Part shown: positions 22,279 to 34,777 of the stretch, piece after piece
Position numbering within the stretch: the stretch's first letter is position 1
Layout: every line of letters begins with the position of its first letter
Origin: Harmonia axyridis
Taxonomy: Eukaryota; Arthropoda; Insecta; Coleoptera; Coccinellidae
Length of the DNA stretch: 64,000 nt
NCBI RefSeq assembly: GCF_914767665.1
Contig: NC_059501.1
Coordinates: forward strand, 38,850,501-38,914,500
Reading direction: 5' to 3'
Program-made: the position numbers and the translations under genes
The notes under the pieces: model-generated
Databases searched by the model: none
What the model was told of the DNA's origin: nothing
The model's input: the letters and a program-made list of their open reading frames with translations, nothing else

Positions 22279-25200
22279 AACGAGATATTCCATCAAAACC
22301 GAGATTGAAAAATTGATGCTCTAGAGTTGCTTTTACTATCAGAAACTGTTAGTTTTCGCTAATAAAGAACAGAAGATCGTGTACCTATTCACTTTACTTC
22401 CTACCAAACATCGCTTGCATCAAATAAATAGGTAACTTCTACATTTCCACTTGATCCTAACAACATGCGTATCTTTCAACTCCCCCATCGGCACCTACTC
22501 TGGCTACTCTCCAGTTGAGTATTTCTTCATTGATTTTATATCTCTACCCTCAATTTCTAACCCCTTCATTAGATGACTAAAAATACTTACGATCTCTTCA
22601 TGGTTATTGTTCTTCAATCTACGAGTATCAAGGCAATGTGATTTCAAATTGATTCTGACTCCACGGAAGGTATTGGAAGAATTGTGATCACTTTTGTTGT
22701 GAAAAAAAACTTGTGACTTCAATTTCTGAATTTTCACTCGCAAACTATATTCAGACCATCCTGGCCATTTTTGATTTCATATATCAGTTTGTCGGTCAGT
22801 GTCTTTGCAAGTCCTAACTTCTGCAATTCCAATATCAATGAAATACGTATGGGTTTATAGTTTTAGCAGTAGATGGTCTCTATACAATATTTAACTGTTC
22901 AAGATGAGATATGTACGCGTTAGCACGCGCAAACGTGAAATTCTTGGGTTTTTTATATCTCGCGTTCTACTAGTCCATTGTATTATACTAGTGAAAATTT
23001 ATTTGGACATTCGAATCGCGTAACAAGTGGTTCCATGAGAATTTCAGTTTTTTAACTTAGCAGTTTTCAGGAGATGATCTCACAAGAAAAGTACTGTGAC
23101 TTTTTATGATTGAATAGGGAAGCACAGTGATACACACATCGGAAGGTTTTCTTATTTTTACAATGATTTAATTCGGTTTTTCAGTTAGAATAATCAACGG
23201 TGAAAAAGTAACCATGTCAATTCAGAATTCAAATAACCCATGAACAAGAGTTTTTTGCAATCAATTATTTCTTTCATTCACAGAATATCTCGAATCTTTT
23301 GAAACAGAACCATAATGAATACTAACGAATTGCTAACTGAATTGCTAACGGGTATGAAATCGTGGTTGTTTGTTTTCAATTTCGAATTGTTACTTGAACA
23401 AAGGGCCTAAGCGGATTCCGGTGCATGTTATACTTTTATCTCCGTTTTAAGTCCATAGCATCAGATATCGTACATTGGCATTCCTCAATAATCTACTGAT
23501 TCCGAACCTGAAAGGTTCAACCTCGAAACAGTTTATAAAATTATGAGAAAAACTTTTTACAGTGAAATCAATTGTAATAGCAACTGCCGCATGAATAACA
23601 TGGGGGCTCCAGAGCTCCTGACTTCACATCAGTATTTTTTTTCGATATTGTACTTGAATTATCAATTCTTATTCCACGGTAAACAATAAATATCAAATGA
23701 AGGCCTAAATTGTAATTTTATATTTACTTTTTTCTTTATTGTGTTCCATTATTGAAGATACCACGGAAATATTTGGCTGAATATGTCCACAAATGTTTCT
23801 ACAATTGTGATAGAGCGGTTGGATTCATGGCCAGATTTTTCATCATTTTTTGGAGTTTAATGGTTTGTGACCATATTCGGCTTGAAATTATAGACATTGT
23901 GAAGAAATGGTTGAGCTATCGAGTTTTAGGGCATTGAGGGATTTTGCAATTGTGAAAATTATACGTAGTTCCACAATATGAAAATTCATAATAATGACAT
24001 TTGAAATGTTCCACCGAATAGCTTTCGATGAATCGGTATTTTACAGTAAATTTCTTTTCTTCAAGGAAATTCACTCGGAAATTCACGTTTAGTTTGTAAC
24101 CTGCTCAATAGTTGATTTTTGTAACGAATTTCATGTGAATAGCTTGCTACTTACGCTCGGATTCATTTTTAACTCTTAATTCCATGAAGAAGTGGAAATT
24201 GCAAAGTTAATTAAAAATATGAGATAGATTCAAATTTATCTGAACTTAAGAAATATTTTTCAAATCAATAATATGAGAAATATTTATTTGCTTGACAATT
24301 TCAATATGGTAATTCTAGCGTTATTGTCATGAAAAAATTCCATTCAAATAAACTCTGTTCATTTCATATTGACTATAAAAATTCAAAGAAATACTTTGTA
24401 TGGCATTTGCTATTTGTTGTATAATTTTTTCAAGGAATTTGGTTGATGCCAGAATCCTTGGAGGATGCTGACGACAGATGACATTCGATGAAATCAAATC
24501 AATTTTTATATGAGCCCATTTTGTTATTGGAACCGGAGCCTAGAGTAATCACACCCCACACTTGATTTTGAAAAATTGGGAGCTCACGGTGAAAAATTAC
24601 AGTGTTCTTTTTAGGAAAATTTACACATGATACGGCAATGCCGTACGTAAAAAGTTGACCCATAATTATTTTTCATTAATGAAAAATTTTCAACGAAAAA
24701 AATTACAGCAATATTTCGAAAATGGAATTTTTCGGAAAACATCTTGAATCTATGTAACAGTGATAGCTATGGAGTTGTGGTTTTCGCCAATGAGTTTCTC
24801 ATCAGAATTGGCGTTCAGACACCGATATCATTTTTCGTCTATCTAATAAAGAAAAAAATAGGACTTTCCATTCAAAAGTGTCTAATTTGGCCCACCCTGT
24901 ACATATGTAGATTTAATGTAGAGCAAAGATACATTTCATTTGAACAGGATTAATAGCCATATCGGCTCATCCTACCGAAAACGTGAGGTTAACATCTATT
25001 CAATCGTAAATATCTCAATCTGACTTATGTAGTCACTTAAGTATATGAAATCGAAAGTAATGTACCTTTAAAAAATATTGGCTGCTGAAAACCTTCATCC
25101 GTCTGAGGAGTGTTCAACCGCTAGATATTAAAAAGTGATACCTAGATGTTCAAACAGATAACACTATGCCGTGTGCTCGAAGCAAGCGGTGTCTCTTTTG

Positions 25201-26246
25201 GACGGAGCATGCATAACTTAAGAAAGATATGATTTAATTATCAAGACCTCGGAGCGCAGTAGAATACCGATTGTTCATTATGAATATTTTTTCGATACTT
25301 ATGGGTCGTAAAACTGAGATTAACACCGTTTTTCAGATATTTTGGGATGGGAATTTCATTTCTATGATTTTATGTTATTGGAATGGATAGATCCTATCAC
25401 TTCCTAGGTCCATATAAAGATAATGCTGCTAGCTACCACATTAGAAAATTTCGGTTATGAAATCAATTGATTAGTTGCGGTTAAATACACTGGAGGAATA
25501 TGTCAAGCAGAATGTATTGAGATGTGTTCTGAAATAACTGTATTCAGATTAAATTAATATTGATGAGAATCGCTAGTGCTTTTTTATTTCTGATTAGTAC
25601 TCGAATTTCTAATTATTATTATTTCTAATATTGATTCGAAAATTATTTCAACTTAGCATTGACCATATTGCGGTGGGGTCATTTTAATAGCTTATCTTAT
25701 TCACATCAAATATTTTCTATGTAAAACATACTCAATTTTTGTTAGTGACTTGGAAAAATCCTTATAATTTATGGTAACTTGCTAATTTCATTTTCAGAAA
25801 ATGTAACTCTGGTATTTACATCCTCATACGATGTATTATCTTCAAAACTACTGGAGTTGTAGCAACATGAATGAAACATTATTAAAAGTCCTTTTTTCGA
25901 AATGAAAAAAAATGGCATGATATTGCTCTTTTGTTTGGTCATTCTAATTTCGGAATTTATTAAAATACTTTAAATGAAGATCTGAAAATTATGTAAAATT
26001 ATTTTCTTGAGTGGCGCGTATGCCCTAATCCAAATAAAACAGTATCTTGTTTTCATTTGGTTAATCAACAAAAATATAGAAAATTGAGAGGAACTTTCGA
26101 TAATTCCGTCTTGAATCATAATTAGACTCCCAAATATTTTCGAGTTAACTTGATTCTTCTTTCAATTTCAAGGTACATTTGGAAAATTCACATTTGAAAT
26201 TGAAGTCGAGGAATAATATCCTTCAAAAATTAACTGGTTCTTCATG
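22279..26246. other. About 4 kb without recognised genes
   Basis: Only a solo TTTGGCCCACCCTGTA end (about 24889-24902) resembling the right terminus of the CAGGGTG elements. Open frames at 22504-22743 (-) and 23752-23937 (+) match nothing I know. Confidence 0.4.
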
Positions 26247-26660
26247 AGGTACTGATGCCAGCACTCTTCGTACGACAGCCTTGACCTTGATTTTTCTGCT
26301 GCTGAATATTGTTGTTCTGTTTGATTCAATAATGCTCATGTTCATAAAATTGATACACAGCTTAACTCTTCTAAGAGAATTATCACTGGAACTATTAGAT
26401 CTACACTCGGATCTACACCTTTAGATTGGTTACCAGTGCTATCACATATACTTCGTAGTTCATATTCGCAGACAGGTCTCAGTCAAGAAATCTTGGGAAA
26501 AATTTCATTTCTACCCGAATTTATTTTCATTCATTCATTCTATTGATAGCCCACTATGCGAATGTGTTGTAGAAGGAACCATTGACCACTTGGTGAATAC
26601 ATGTCCAATTCATAAATTCTATTCCATGGTGGTTTCCAAGCTATCCATTCAGTCGTTTAG
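26247..26660 (+). pseudogene. RTE-type LINE carboxyl-terminal fossil
   Basis: With frame changes the plus strand reads STLRTTALTLIF, AAEYCCSV, HKIDTQLNSSKRIITGTIRS, then TPLDWLPVLSHI, and a decayed zinc-binding end CECVVEGTIDHLVNTCPIHK. That order (A..YC..VW, hvd.qLN...riitG..r.TP..WLPvLs.I, then CDCG...DHIv..CP) is the 3' part of RTE/BovB-like retrotransposons. Several frameshifts and stops. Confidence 0.7.
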
Positions 26661-29131
26661 GTTTTAATTATAAAGTCATCGCAACAGTTGGCGAAGAGAA
26701 AGGATGAAGAAGATTTTGTTTCGAATGAAGAGGAAGCTGTCCAATATAAATATGTCAACTTATTCTGTAAACAAATACACAAACCAGTCACTACACCTAT
26801 ACGGGGAGACAGAGTTTTTGCTGAGGTTTTTATCGTTGCTCTTGTGTCATACGTTTAAATGTATGATGCCCCGTTTATATTTCCTCTGCTAATACTGAGA
26901 TTACATCTACACATGTTTTGTTGTTTGAAGTTGATAATTTTTTGTATATTCTTCTATCTCAAAAGAATATATGTATAAGTATATATTGTCAGATAACCCA
27001 GTTCGATCATGTTGGGGATAAATTGGAAGTTTGATTTCTGTAATTGCCGGAAAAAAATAGTTTCTTCATTTATTCCATTTCATTCATTTTTAGTGATCAT
27101 AAAATAATTTTCCAAGAAATCATATCTATAACTTTCAAATTATATTCGAATGCTCATTGATTCAAATTTTCGTCAAACATATTTATATCAAAATTCTCAC
27201 AATTGAAAGAGCTTTCAACATAAATCATTCCTTTGGGATTGTTGAATCCAGAAATATTATAAACCAAAAACGAGGAAAAAACTAATGTGAAGTGAGGCGT
27301 CTTCAAGTGCCGAGGGCGCATATGAATAAACCAGGGCTCAAATTTTCCGCCTCATTTCTGTTTCGATATTCTGCTTGAATTTATTATTAATCAATCAATA
27401 AAGAACCTCCATTTCTACAATTTTTTTTTGCGTTTTCAATGTTTCTGGTTACACCATCCATATAAATGAGTCTTTGAATTGTCATTTTTCTTGCAAATGC
27501 AAATTTTCATCCCAATCGAATCTGCAATTTAACAGAAACACAAAATATTTCGAACATCCGAATTCACGGAACCCTAGTCGTATTTTGCCGAACTTAAATC
27601 TTAAATATCGACGATCAGAAATTATTCTAGTGGGGTAGAAATTTTTTTTTCAATTTTTATTTATTTTTATTGACAGTCAAGATTCGTCAAATGCAATAAA
27701 AATGTTTGAAAATAAAATATTATATTTTTTGAACCATACATCTGTTAACATATCATTTGATAAGGATTTTTCTCCTGTGTGAAATGTATTGTGCTTACAT
27801 AGAATGACGAAGTTTTTTATTCATCCAACATCTATGTTGTAGATTTCTATATTTTCAAGTTGAGTAGTTTCTATCTCAGAATATTACCATGATAAAAACA
27901 AACTAACAAACCTTATGACCGAATGAATATTCATCACAAAACATCCTTTCGAATTGTTGTGGTTGTTTTTTCTTTCCTCGAAATTCTTCAGAACATAATT
28001 CAGTTATTTATTGCTTATGATTTATTCATGTTCGAAATAGCAGCAATGCCAGAATTAGCATTACACACTACAACATAAAAACTGATTATTCGCACCTATT
28101 AATCACATGCACACCTGTTGAATAAGGTTGAATTGGTAATTTCTTTGAGCGGCATTGGCAGAACTAATGGGTTATTTCAATTACACTAAACTAAAAATCA
28201 CTTCGAATTTGTCAGATTTTCATGGAGTTTATCTGATAGATTCGAATAGGCAATAAATGAATATTTTGTGCCACATAGTTTTGAGTTTTAAAATGAAAAT
28301 TTCGGTCAACAACAGGAGAAAGGGAGGAAAACAACAGGAATTGAAAGGGAGCTAAATATGATCTACATTCGGCTAGTCAGATCTTATGAACTAAATGAAT
28401 ATCACTACTGACATTTTGATGTATTGAACAGTTTATGAAAAATTTCCAAATGCTTTATCTGCTGAAGGTAACCTCACATACATCAACATTTTTAGTTATT
28501 CATGTAGCTGGCCAAAGTAGACAGATATCGATATCACGTCTGCGTAAAAATTCAAGGTAAAAGAAAAACAGTTTTTCCTTTTTCTTCAGCCAAAAAGTGT
28601 GTCAAATCATAAAACAAAAATTTTTGTTGTGCAATTATCTCAATGAATTTTATCCACAATTTTTTTCTTAAGAGTTATCGTTTCCGAGATGTAATCATCC
28701 AAAAACTAGAAAAGCTATATTCTTCATTAGGTGCACGCGATTCCAAGCTACCTGTGAGGTAGTGAATTTTTTTCAACGAGCTTCTCTGACTGGTCTTTCC
28801 TACCAACTACTTTGATCCTAACACACTATAACCTATACTAATAAAAAATGGAAATTGTTGAAAATAATGAATAATGAAAACTCTAATCATCCGAAAAAAT
28901 TATCTGTCTCATTCAAAACCTTGAAATACTTCTGCTTAGTCTTCTCGTTCTTATTCTACCTCCTGATTGAATATAAATTTTTCCAAGAACGATGAATCAG
29001 ATGTCTTCTACCTGATATCGTATGAACCCTTTTCTGATGGCGATTCAACATCGGAATATCTGGCTGTTATTGATACATGCTAATGAAAGAAAAAATTGTT
29101 TTTGCAGCTACGAAACACTTTTTCCACACAA
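26661..29131. other. Unassigned DNA
   Basis: No gene or repeat recognised except AT-rich low complexity. Confidence 0.4.
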
Positions 29132-29165
29132 TGCGGGTAAAAACCCCTGATAGGGGTTTTTCCGC
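29132..29165. repeat. Small GC-clamped hairpin
   Basis: TGCGGGTAAAAACCCCT, GAT, AGGGGTTTTTCCGCA: complementary apart from a 2-base bulge. Could be the core of another short palindromic element. Confidence 0.6.
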
Positions 29166-29278
29166 AGGCGAGTATAAAAGAATAAATTAAGTTATATCAT
29201 GTCTCTATGTACCGAACGCCCAATTAACGTCAAGGATGACATAACTATGGTAACTACATAGAATTACATCTGTCATTC

Positions 29279-29315
29279 ATGTATATATATATAATATATA
29301 TAATATAATATATAC
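29279..29315. repeat. TA-rich microsatellite
   Basis: Alternating TATATA/ATATAATA tract. Confidence 0.8.
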
Positions 29316-29455
29316 TTTATTTCCAACAATACTTTTCATAACAATAATCATACAAAAATACATTATATATAAACAGCTGTTGGGAATTGGTGAGAATATA
29401 GGTATAATCAATCAAATCTTTTGAGTTTCAATTTATTTCAAGCGCTTGTAGAAAC

Positions 29456-29597
29456 AAGATTATTCCTAACTCTTGCAGAAAATAGCTTTTCCGCCCTCAA
29501 CAGCTTGACCGAACTCCGCTTCACGTCGGTCGTTTGGTCCATGGCAGTTTCGTGCGGGAAATTACCACTTTCCGCACTTGTTAGGAAAATAACTATT
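29456..29597. mobile_element. 142-bp hyperpalindromic element, copy F
   Basis: Left end AAGATTATTCCTAACTCTTG, right end CGCACTTGTTAGGAAAATAA then CTATT; CTTTTCC/GGGAAA and GACCGA...TCGGTC pairs lie inside. Same terminal consensus as copies A, D and the composite repeats, different centre. Confidence 0.7.
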
Positions 29598-30678
29598 CTC
29601 GAGTTATAAGAGACATAATGAAGTGAATAAAAAAAAAAAAGTGTAACAACGAAAAGGCTAAAGTGTAAGTTTAATTCCAACTTGACAATTTAACTGTTAC
29701 ACTCTATAGAGTATTACAAATTTTATTAAAACAGGCTTTAATTGCGATACCCGGTATTTGGAAAATGGAGGTTTTAATGCGCATACATTTTACATACTAA
29801 CGTTCAGGAGAAAATGACCTGTCATTCAAAAAGAAAAAAAAATGTTCAAATCGAACAAGTTGTTTTGACGAAAGCGTATCCTAAACTTTTGGCTAATTAT
29901 TAGTGGTGCATCAATTTATTGGCTAAGTGTATTAATAGGTATACGAATAATACTTTTGGAATAAATCAATGAGTTATTGACCATTTTTGTCAATACTGTT
30001 ACGCTCTCTGAATACCGTTTAAATGGGCACTGACTTGTTTTCGAGACAAAATCCAACATCCATCGGAAGGCACTAGGAGGTTCTCAAATTTGCGGAATGC
30101 TACACGCTAAGAGCGCCGCAGAATAACGAAAATAGCGGAGAACCGCCATAAAGTTGCGTTCAAATGTGCAAACCAAATCGTGAATACGGTTTCTAATAGG
30201 GTGAGTAGGGTACAATAAAGAATTCGAAAAAAGCACTGACTTAGTGTCAGGAGCGTTTGAATACTCGTTCATTCATGTTTTTATTAGAAACCACAGCATT
30301 GTTTTAAAATAATATGCGAATTATTAGGGTGTCATTGTTGTCGGTTAATTTCACACCGATTAGGTGTTTCCATGATCCTTCTGGAATTCGGTATGGACAT
30401 TGGACAGTTTAACATTTACAAACTGAATTCCAACGGTCTTTGACCTGTTTGTAAGCAAATATTAGGTTTTGTGTTGAAATTCTTCCTGAATTGGTTATAT
30501 GATAGACATAAAATTTTTTTGAAGTTTGAAATGGTTATTGTATATCTACAGGTAAAATTTCATAATGGTTGGATCTGAAGATCGACACTTTTTGATATTC
30601 TTCTTGAATTTTCTATGGTTCTGATAACGAGTTCCACACGAAATTTTGCATCAGCTTAAAATGGTTGTATTGTATATA
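29598..30678. other. Unassigned DNA
   Basis: Nothing recognised. Confidence 0.4.
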
Positions 30679-32246
30679 CAGGGTGGCCACTTTTTCAATG
30701 GGATTGTATTGGTAACTTTTAAACCATAAGAGTTAGAAGGTCGGTCAAATGGAGGAAAAGTTGCATGCATAGTAGCATTATCAAGCAGGTCAAACAAATC
30801 GAGATTATCAGGTCCGGTTATTGAGATATCATAAGAAAAGTAAATTATGTCATTTTGGTTTTTCTTTTTTTTCCACTTCATTTCAAATGTCATCAAGAAA
30901 TGTTACAGGAATTTTTTATTCGACAGCAAATTATCCTCAATTTGACGTAATCAGATTTCGTATCCAACGTTTCGTACTCTCTGGGCCACCCTCAACCTCA
31001 TTTTTTTCAATACGGCCCTGCATATTTTATGACATTTTTCGAAATAACTTTCAACGCTGAATTCAACGATATATCATACAATATCATTCAAAGTTGATTT
31101 TCAGGTGATTTTGACCCTCATCAAAATTTAATGGTGTGTATGTAAGAAAAAACAAGTCTTTTAACGATATCAATGTTCTGACCCAAATTCAATCGAACCC
31201 AAAAAAAAAATCGAGAACTGTGGCCAGTGAATGGAATTTTTCAAAAACTGCTGTTAATAAAATAGTCAAGAGACGCGAATACAATGATTTTAAATTTGAA
31301 TACCAAGCCTTGCAAAAATTATATCGTAATTATCTCAATATAAAGTTCGATTCTGTAATTTGTTTCAACGGAACAAATGACAAATACAACAATAGTGATA
31401 CCTCGCGAGAAAATTGAGAATGTTTTGGAAGGTATTCAAGGAGACCAAACAAGCAAATGTATATTAAGAAGTATGGGTTCCAGTAACGTAGGTAAAGTGC
31501 ATTTTACAAAATGGAGGACATTTCGAACACTTACTTCATTAATTTTCATTTACTTTCGAATAATCATTTGACTTTTTCTTCATTAAATGATACTTCCGTT
31601 TAATTATTATGAATAGAAATATTTAAATGATTATTATAAAAGAAGAACCAAGAAACCAGTATACTCGTTTCTTGCTTAGATTCTAATATGTTCCATTTAG
31701 TTCAAGATGGGTAAGTTGATTTTCTTATCGAAAATTATTGCATATTGCATGTTGTTAATTAAACTAAATAAAGGTAATACAGATCCGACCTAAAGAAAAT
31801 TGGATAAGGGTAAAAATCACCTGAAAATCTACTTTGAATGACATTGCATGATATATCGTTGAATTCAGCGTTAAAAGTTATTTCGAAAAATGTCATAAAA
31901 TATGCAGGTCCGTATTGAAAAAAATGAGGTTGAGGGTGGCCCAGAGAGTACGAAACGTTGGATACCAAATCTGATTACGTCAAATTGAGGATAATATACT
32001 GTCGAATAAAAAATTCCTGTAACATTTTTTGATAATATTTGAAATAAAGTGGGAAAAAAAGAAAAATGAAAATGACAGAATTTACTTTTCTTATGATATC
32101 TCAATAACCGGCCCTGATAATTTCGATTTGTTTGAACTGCTTGATAATGCTTCTATGCATGCAACTTTTTCTCCATTTGACCGACCTTCTAACTCTTATG
32201 GTTTAAAAGTTACCAATACAATCCCATTGAAAAAGTGGCCACCCTG
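30679..32246. mobile_element. Long-inverted-repeat element 1 (Tc1/mariner-like)
   Basis: 1568 bp. Starts CAGGGTGGCCACTTTTTC after TA and ends GAAAAAGTGGCCACCCTG before TA. Arms 30679-31125 and about 31800-32246 are inverted copies of roughly 450 bp, similar over their full length. The unique middle holds a transposase helix-turn-helix remnant. TA duplication and that remnant point to the Tc1/mariner superfamily. Confidence 0.85.
31136..31417 (+). pseudogene. Transposase helix-turn-helix remnant
   Basis: Reads DINVLTQIQSNPKKKSRTVA, then SEWNFSKTAVNKIVKRREY, then ALQKLYRNYLN. It fits the second helix-turn-helix of insect Tc1/mariner-superfamily transposases (VL..I..NP..S.R..A...iS.ssV.rIlk...y.pyk...lQ.L). 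No catalytic domain follows. The element is therefore an internal-deletion derivative. Assignment by pattern only. Confidence 0.5.
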
Positions 32247-33310
32247 TATACGAATACGAAAATTGAATTGAGGGAATCTTCACTTCATTTTGAATCTGAA
32301 ATAAAAAACAGTTATTATATTTCCACTTGCATAATGGAGAAGCTGTTGTGTAGCGAAATAATTTGTTCAATTAAAAGTGGAAATATAACAACTGTCATTT
32401 TATTTTCGATTACTGAGCTATTAAGTTTTTTCGATATTATTCTTGGATTTTCTCTAGCTTTGGTCACGCGATCATCATATTGAAATGTTAATTTACATCT
32501 TAATGCAAAATTTTATCTTTGAAATTAGCACAAAAACAAAACGTGAGCTCTATTCGGATTCGAGATCTAAATCCATCATGAGAATTCTTTGTTTATTCCT
32601 GTTTATGGCCGGATGGACAGACATAACTGAATTTAATCACGAATTCGTCATTAGTGAACTTCGGTTGATATCAATCCCGAAATTCGAAACAAACAGACAT
32701 CATGACGAAATGGTACCTCGTTTCATTCGGCGAACAAGCGCTCAAAAATATTCAGGCCACCCAAATTTAAACATGGAGCTCCTTTAGCTCACTTCAAGAC
32801 ACGGACTAAAGACGAATCAAGATCGAGAGCTGTCTTGTCCCGAATATTTCAACTCCCTACCCTGGAACTTACCGCAAATTGGAGAATTCGCTATTAGGAT
32901 TACAACCGTTTGATCGTTGAGAATATTTCTTGGATGGAAGTCTATTTCGATGGCACTTCTGCTTGTTTACTACCAACTTATTCCTGAATATTACATTCGC
33001 AAGTAATTCAACGGTTATTACCATGGATGTTGTAGTCGGATTCCATTCAAATGAACGAACTGAACTGCAGATTACTTAGATTAAATAACCAACACTATCC
33101 AAGAGCATACTCGCCATTCATGAAATTTGCCATATTATCTAACCATCGATTGCAATTGTGATGTATTGTGTTGAATCATACTTGAGTGAGAAGGCATACG
33201 TAATGAACTTGCATTCAAGTAGCTCTTGTATGTTGCAATTCGAATGACCAAGTTGCAAGTTGCAACTTAGTTCGCAAATTGTTGGTAAAATAGAAGTGGC
33301 CAAAGAGTAT
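32247..33310. other. Unassigned DNA
   Basis: A plus-strand frame at 32485-32787 includes an internal start MRILCLFLFMAGWTD with a signal-peptide look, in a slightly GC-richer patch to 32900. No splice sites or homology that I can judge. Confidence 0.35.
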
Positions 33311-33584
33311 GATAGTATCAGGGGCGGATCCAGGCGATGTTTGAGGGGGGGGCCATAGAAAGTCACGGCTCATATAGGTTAGAAAAATGGCGGAATTTTT
33401 TTTTTTGTACCTACTGGATCAAGAGTTTTTTTAAAGAAAGATGGATTTTTGTAAATCATATCATATTCAGTTTCCAAAATTTTTGTAGAACAAAAACAAG
33501 TTCCAAAAATTTTATGTATTTCATAAATATATGTAAATTTATTTCACAAGAAAACTAAGGCGCATGAAAGTATAAGGAGTAGTA

Positions 33585-34457
33585 AGAAGAAATCCATTAT
33601 TTCTGCATAAAGAACGAGGCTTCAATTACCATAGTTAGAATGATCCAGTTTAGGTCAAATATGCGCTGTTTCGTTTGATAACTACAGTTCCAAGTGCACA
33701 GTTGTGTCTTAGGGGAGCAGCTCTTCGTAGATAATTCCTTGTCAATCTCACTAAACACAAAGCAAAATCTTCCCGGCCGTTTCCGATGGCTCATCGCGTT
33801 TCGACCACGACCGTTTTTGCTTGACGTTGTCGTAAATGATCCACTTTTCATCACAAGTTACCAAGCGTTTCGAAAATGGGGCGATTTTGTTGCGATTCTG
33901 CAGTGATTCGCAGTGGAAATTCGGTCCATGCGGTGTTTTGCGTTAATTCATGTGGATCCCATATATCTAGCATCTTCTTGAGATCAGCCTTATGCAAATA
34001 GTGTTCCAAACGGTTTATTGTGCACTCTTAAGCTCTTGAGCAATCGAAACAGGACTAGACAATGTCCATGATTTTATCGATATTTACGACAGTTGGCCTT
34101 TCAGTGCGTGGTGCATCTTTGACATCGAAACTACGGAACGGAATCGACGCAACCAAAATTGCACATGTTTGGCTATTACAGTATCAGGTCCATAAACACT
34201 ATTCACATTTTCAGCCGCCTGGCTTGTTTTTTGCCTCTATCTAAGAAAAACTATAAAAAATAGCGTATTTTTTCTGCTTGTGTTTATCTTTGTGGCGCGC
34301 TCAAACTTGACTGAGTCAACTCATCACAAAACTGTCAGAATGATTTTGTAGTGCGAAATCTCATTTTTCTAACGCCATATAGTGGAAACTGATCGGACTT
34401 GTACAACGCGAGATACAAATAACTAAAGCCAGCATTGAAAAAATAATGGATTCCTAT
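33585..34457 (-). mobile_element. mariner element nested in hAT
   Basis: TA at 33583-33584 and 34458-34459 flank ends AGAAGAAATCCATTATTTC and the complement of ATAGGAATCCATTATTTT. 873 bp, shorter than the usual 1.3 kb. Confidence 0.75.
33640..34225 (-). pseudogene. mariner transposase, degenerate
   Basis: Minus strand from 34180: WLRRFRS, FDVKDAPRTERPTVVNIDKI, then stops, CTINRLEHYLHKADLKKMLD, IWDPHELTQN, RNKIAPFSKRLVTCDEKWII, then YDNVKQKRSWSKRDEPSET. CDEKWI holds the first catalytic Asp (usually GDEKWI). The part with the second and third Asp is unrecognisable or deleted. Frameshifts and stops throughout. Style fits irritans/cecropia-type mariners. Confidence 0.8.
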
Positions 34458-34777
34458 TAAATAAAAACATATGATCAAATATTAAAAATTCAATAACAAA
34501 TTCTGGTCTCCTATTTTTGATTAGCGTATCTTCGGATAATATGTATTTTCAACATTCAGACTGCTGCAAATGGTCCTGTGTATATGCATTAATGCCAAAC
34601 CATTCAACCTCTTTAGATCCATTCAACCATTCTAGATCATATCCAATCTTTCACACTTCTGAGTGCCCATATGCATTGTTTTCGATGATTCAGGATATAT
34701 TTTTAAATTTATAAGGTCCGCGAGGGGGGGGCCATGGCCCCCATGGCCCCCCCCCTGGATCCGCCCCTGGATAGTAT

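Larger units (their letters stand above)
33319..34769. mobile_element. hAT element with perfect 8-bp target duplication
   Basis: Ends CAGGGGCGGATCCAGG (33319) and CCTGGATCCGCCCCTG (34769), flanked by GATAGTAT at 33311-33318 and 34770-34777, identical. Poly-G/poly-C runs lie just inside each end (about 33340 and 34724-34755). Non-autonomous; a mariner copy occupies the middle. Confidence 0.9.

Noticed and set aside
32485..32787. Second signal-peptide-like start (MRILCLFLFMAGWTD)
   Set aside because: No promoter, donor site or homology to support it; hydrophobic starts are frequent in AT-rich DNA.
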